Shown: in pieces, positions 13,188 to 14,813 of the stretch
Layout of the letters: the number at the start of each line of letters is the position of its first letter
How positions within the stretch are numbered: the first letter of the stretch is position 1
DNA from: Dehalococcoidia bacterium
GTDB taxonomy: Bacteria > Chloroflexota > Dehalococcoidia > Dehalococcoidales > CSSed11-197
Direction: 5' to 3'
DNA length: 14,813 nt
NCBI GenBank assembly: GCA_003552785.1
Contig: PUOQ01000017.1
Coordinates: 1-14,813 of the forward strand
Notes under the pieces: model-generated
The model's input: only the letters and a program-made list of their open reading frames with translations
Database searches by the model: none
Told to the model about the DNA's origin: nothing
Made by a program: the position numbers and the translations under genes

Positions 13188-14480
13188 TCAGGCCTCAGAG
13201 TTTAAAACATTCCCCATAAACAGGTTTGCCCCCGTCTGGTTATCTTGAATAAGGTAGATAAAAGGTCGGTCCATGGTAAAATCAACCTCCGGACCGGGCG
13301 CTGCGCTCTCTCTCATGATTACTGCTGTAGCCGCTGCAGCTTCGGTGCCGGCTTCATTTACCGAAACAAACGCCTGGTGCAATACCTCGGCAATGAACAG
13401 ATCGGGAGAGCCGGTCATACCGGAAAAGTCAGCCCCACCGCTAAAGGCAACCGGCATACCCATATCTGCCAGAGTCTGTTTGAGGCTGAAGTCCGTTTCG
13501 TACTCAAACCGGGGCATTGTCAAATTAACCTGCTTTTTCTGCATTGAATCTATGATACCGGCCATTTTGCCGGCATCCAGATTATTTTCGAATGCCTCAA
13601 ACCGGCCTTCTTCAGGCAGTAGAATAACCATGGATAACTCCTCCCCGTCATAAGGAATCTCGACTGCCTGAAAGCCATCCCCCTCGGCGTAATTAAACCC
13701 CTGCGACTGGGTCATCATGGGCACTGTAACCTGGCCACCATCCAGCAGGTTAAAAATGCCGTCTCTGGTCATGTCTTCATCAAAGGGATATTTCCAGGCG
13801 GCATTAAAATAGATGGCATTGGTAAGCACCAGCCTGGTGGCTGCATCAATCACTCCCTCGGGTATCAGCTCTTCGATGCGTTCTTCGGTCTGCTGGCTCA
13901 CCCAGTCGTTTATGATCTGGCGGGATTTTTCGGTTTCTCCCGCAAAATCAAGTACACGCAGTCCGGCTCCATAGTTTTCTGCCAAAACATCCAGAAAATC
14001 ACCAAGAAAAGGATAGCCTTCCTGCCCCCATAGAGCATTGACAATATTTAACCTGAAGCCTTCACCGTCACTGCCTTCAGCCCCTTCACCACGCTTGGCA
14101 AGCTCCAGGTCCAGGGCATTAAATGCCAAATGCAGCTCAGGCTGTGAAAGAATGAAATTTAGGGTTTCGGCCATCTGCTTTTCGGTCATCCCCCTGGCAC
14201 CGGCATAGGTCATAGCCAGAGCCACCGAAATGGAATGGGGGGAATAAAAAAGATTGCCATCCTCTTCTGCCCTCAGGGCATGATAAAGGTCAAAGGCAAA
14301 ATCACTGTTACCTTCAACCAGTGCATCTAATTCGGAGGAAACCACGCCCGGAGAAGTATCGCGTGGCTTGTCTGATTTAATTATTCCGGCTGCTGCCGGC
14401 TGCGAGCAGGCCACTAGAGACAATGCAAGTGCCAAACTCATCAGCGGCATCAGCGTCTTCTTAATTCCGGTTACAGCCAT
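13188..14480 (-). CDS. Serpin family lipoprotein (serine/cysteine protease inhibitor)
   Basis: The ATG at 14480 is preferred over the longer frame (start 14507) because GGAGGG lies 7 nt before it. It gives a 430-aa protein whose N-terminus is directly a lipoprotein signal. In the longer numbering (add nine), the signal ends LVAC with Cys34, so the serpin should be lipid-anchored outside the membrane. Serpin hallmarks are NLFYSPHSISVALAMTYAGA (85-104), TNAIYFNAAWKYPF (229-242), HQAFVSVNEAGTEAAAATA (377-395) and the C-terminal DRPFIYLI (413-420). The hinge GTEAAAATA, with small side chains from P15 to P7, is the pattern of an inhibitory serpin. Counting from Gly387 as P15 puts P1 at Ser401, with Arg399 at P3, but the loop is about one residue longer than in alpha-1-antitrypsin, so P1 is uncertain. 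The target protease is unknown. A hairpin terminator follows. Confidence 0.96.
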   Translation of the reverse strand: MAVTGIKKTLMPLMSLALALSLVACSQPAAAGIIKSDKPRDTSPGVVSSELDALVEGNSDFAFDLYHALRAEEDGNLFYSPHSISVALAMTYAGARGMTEKQMAETLNFILSQPELHLAFNALDLELAKRGEGAEGSDGEGFRLNIVNALWGQEGYPFLGDFLDVLAENYGAGLRVLDFAGETEKSRQIINDWVSQQTEERIEELIPEGVIDAATRLVLTNAIYFNAAWKYPFDEDMTRDGIFNLLDGGQVTVPMMTQSQGFNYAEGDGFQAVEIPYDGEELSMVILLPEEGRFEAFENNLDAGKMAGIIDSMQKKQVNLTMPRFEYETDFSLKQTLADMGMPVAFSGGADFSGMTGSPDLFIAEVLHQAFVSVNEAGTEAAAATAVIMRESAAPGPEVDFTMDRPFIYLIQDNQTGANLFMGNVLNSEA

Positions 14481-14487
14481 AAAAACA

Positions 14488-14493
14488 CCCTCC
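14488..14493 (-). promoter_or_regulatory. Shine-Dalgarno site deciding the serpin start
   Basis: GGAGGG on the minus strand lies 7 nt before the ATG at 14480. It falls inside the longer open frame, which shows that translation begins at the internal Met rather than at 14507. Confidence 0.85.
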
Positions 14494-14557
14494 TCAGGTT
14501 TATTCATAACTGGTAACGCAAAAAAGCAAAAATGGTTAGTAGTTTAAAATATATTTA

Positions 14558-14570
14558 CGGGCGGACCCGC
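14558..14570 (-). terminator. Possible weak terminator after the edge gene
   Basis: CGGG (14558-14561) and CCCG (14566-14569) form a 4-bp stem with a 4-nt loop directly after the stop of the edge gene. On the minus strand an AT-rich TAAATATATTTT follows. The stem is too short for confidence. The serpin promoter must lie in the same 90-bp gap, where I see only poor -10/-35 candidates. Confidence 0.2.
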
Positions 14571-14813
14571 TCAAGAGCCGTATTTTCTGTTGTAATATAT
14601 CCGGCTGAATCTGTTTTCGTTCTCATACCAGCCAACCACACCAAGAATTACTGCAAAAACAACCATCATCAACACCACCCCCACCAACGGCCCGCCAGAA
14701 AGTCGCTCGACTACATCCACAGGAGTAATCCCTCTACCGAAAAACTGGCCTGCGCTGACAAAAACCACCAGAAAAACCAGCCCCGTAATGCTCCCGAGTA
14801 TCATATTTGGCCA
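14571..14813 (-). CDS. Small two-helix membrane protein, possibly cut at its N-terminus by the window edge
   Basis: I do not recognise the family. From the first in-window ATG (14804) the protein is 77 aa with two hydrophobic helices, roughly 3-21 and 39-59, joined by a short polar stretch GRGITPVDVVERLSGG. It ends in a charged tail WYENENRFSRIYYNRKYGS that is probably cytoplasmic. The frame stays open from the ATG to the window edge (three more codons: Trp, Pro, Asn), and the 9 nt visible upstream contain no Shine-Dalgarno, so the true start may lie outside. It is in the same orientation as the serpin gene and about 90 bp before it. It has no detectable motif linking it to the serpin. Confidence 0.6.
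   Translation of the reverse strand, partial: WPNMILGSITGLVFLVVFVSAGQFFGRGITPVDVVERLSGGPLVGVVLMMVVFAVILGVVGWYENENRFSRIYYNRKYGS

Noticed and set aside
13120..13248. 42-codon plus-strand frame starting ATG at 13120 with AGAGG upstream.
   Set aside because: It reads through the 17-bp hairpin and into the serpin 3' end, with no protein-like features. It is kept only as part of a possible small-RNA lead.
1..14813. Mobile elements, CRISPR arrays, tRNA or rRNA genes, toxin-antitoxin or phage-defence cassettes.
   Set aside because: No transposase, integrase, spaced repeats, cloverleaf or known defence motifs were seen on either strand, and the gene set is housekeeping or near-core.

Overview
The window looks like chromosomal DNA from a free-living bacterium. 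I suspect a member of the Chloroflexota, possibly class Dehalococcoidia. This rests on gene content and style: a full-length DnaE with an intact PHP domain, a lipoprotein serpin, an L25/CTC protein with a long Glu-rich tail, DUF1461 and DUF3096 membrane proteins, a Cys-anchored multihaem protein, and several starts that look leaderless. It is an inference, not a marker-gene placement. Base composition is moderate and even by eye. I saw no insertion sequence, integrase, tRNA, rRNA or CRISPR array, so this reads as core and near-core chromosome rather than a mobile island.

Layout. The left edge holds the last 31 codons of an O6-alkylguanine-DNA alkyltransferase (+ strand). It converges on a dnaE-radC operon (- strand), and the operon's terminator hairpin lies across the alkyltransferase stop codon. 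Divergent from dnaE is a + strand pair: a DUF1461 membrane protein of the lipoprotein intramolecular transacylase (Lit) type, then an alpha/beta hydrolase. Next, on the + strand, comes mgtE, with a full-consensus promoter and a 124-nt leader that folds into three stem-loops. The last of these is a perfect 14-bp stem holding the only purine-rich ribosome-binding candidate. From 7.6 kb to the right edge all genes are on the - strand. From right to left they are: a small membrane protein at the edge, a serpin lipoprotein, a hotdog thioesterase, an amidohydrolase, the RNA ligase-like phosphodiesterase ThpR, a five-haem cytochrome c lipoprotein, a 50-aa DUF3096-like membrane protein, a degenerate gamma-glutamylcyclotransferase-fold protein, an 86-aa SH3-like hypothetical protein, and ribosomal protein L25/CTC.

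How the genes fit together. The left part is replication and repair (alkyltransferase, DnaE, RadC). The middle part concerns membrane lipids and ions (Lit-like protein, hydrolase, MgtE). The right part mixes translation, RNA and CoA housekeeping with two predicted surface lipoproteins (cytochrome and serpin). Those two would be natural substrates for a Lit-type enzyme, although nothing shows a direct link. Initiation signals fall into two classes. Serpin, L25 and the Lit-like gene have clear Shine-Dalgarno sequences. dnaE, the 86-aa gene, the amidohydrolase and the thioesterase have a -10 box 6 to 11 nt before the start codon and no Shine-Dalgarno, as expected of leaderless messages.

I did not find a clearly new multi-gene system. 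The strongest leads are the structured mgtE leader, the Lit-like protein beside an alpha/beta hydrolase, the set of leaderless starts, and the cyclotransferase homologue that has lost its catalytic glutamate.
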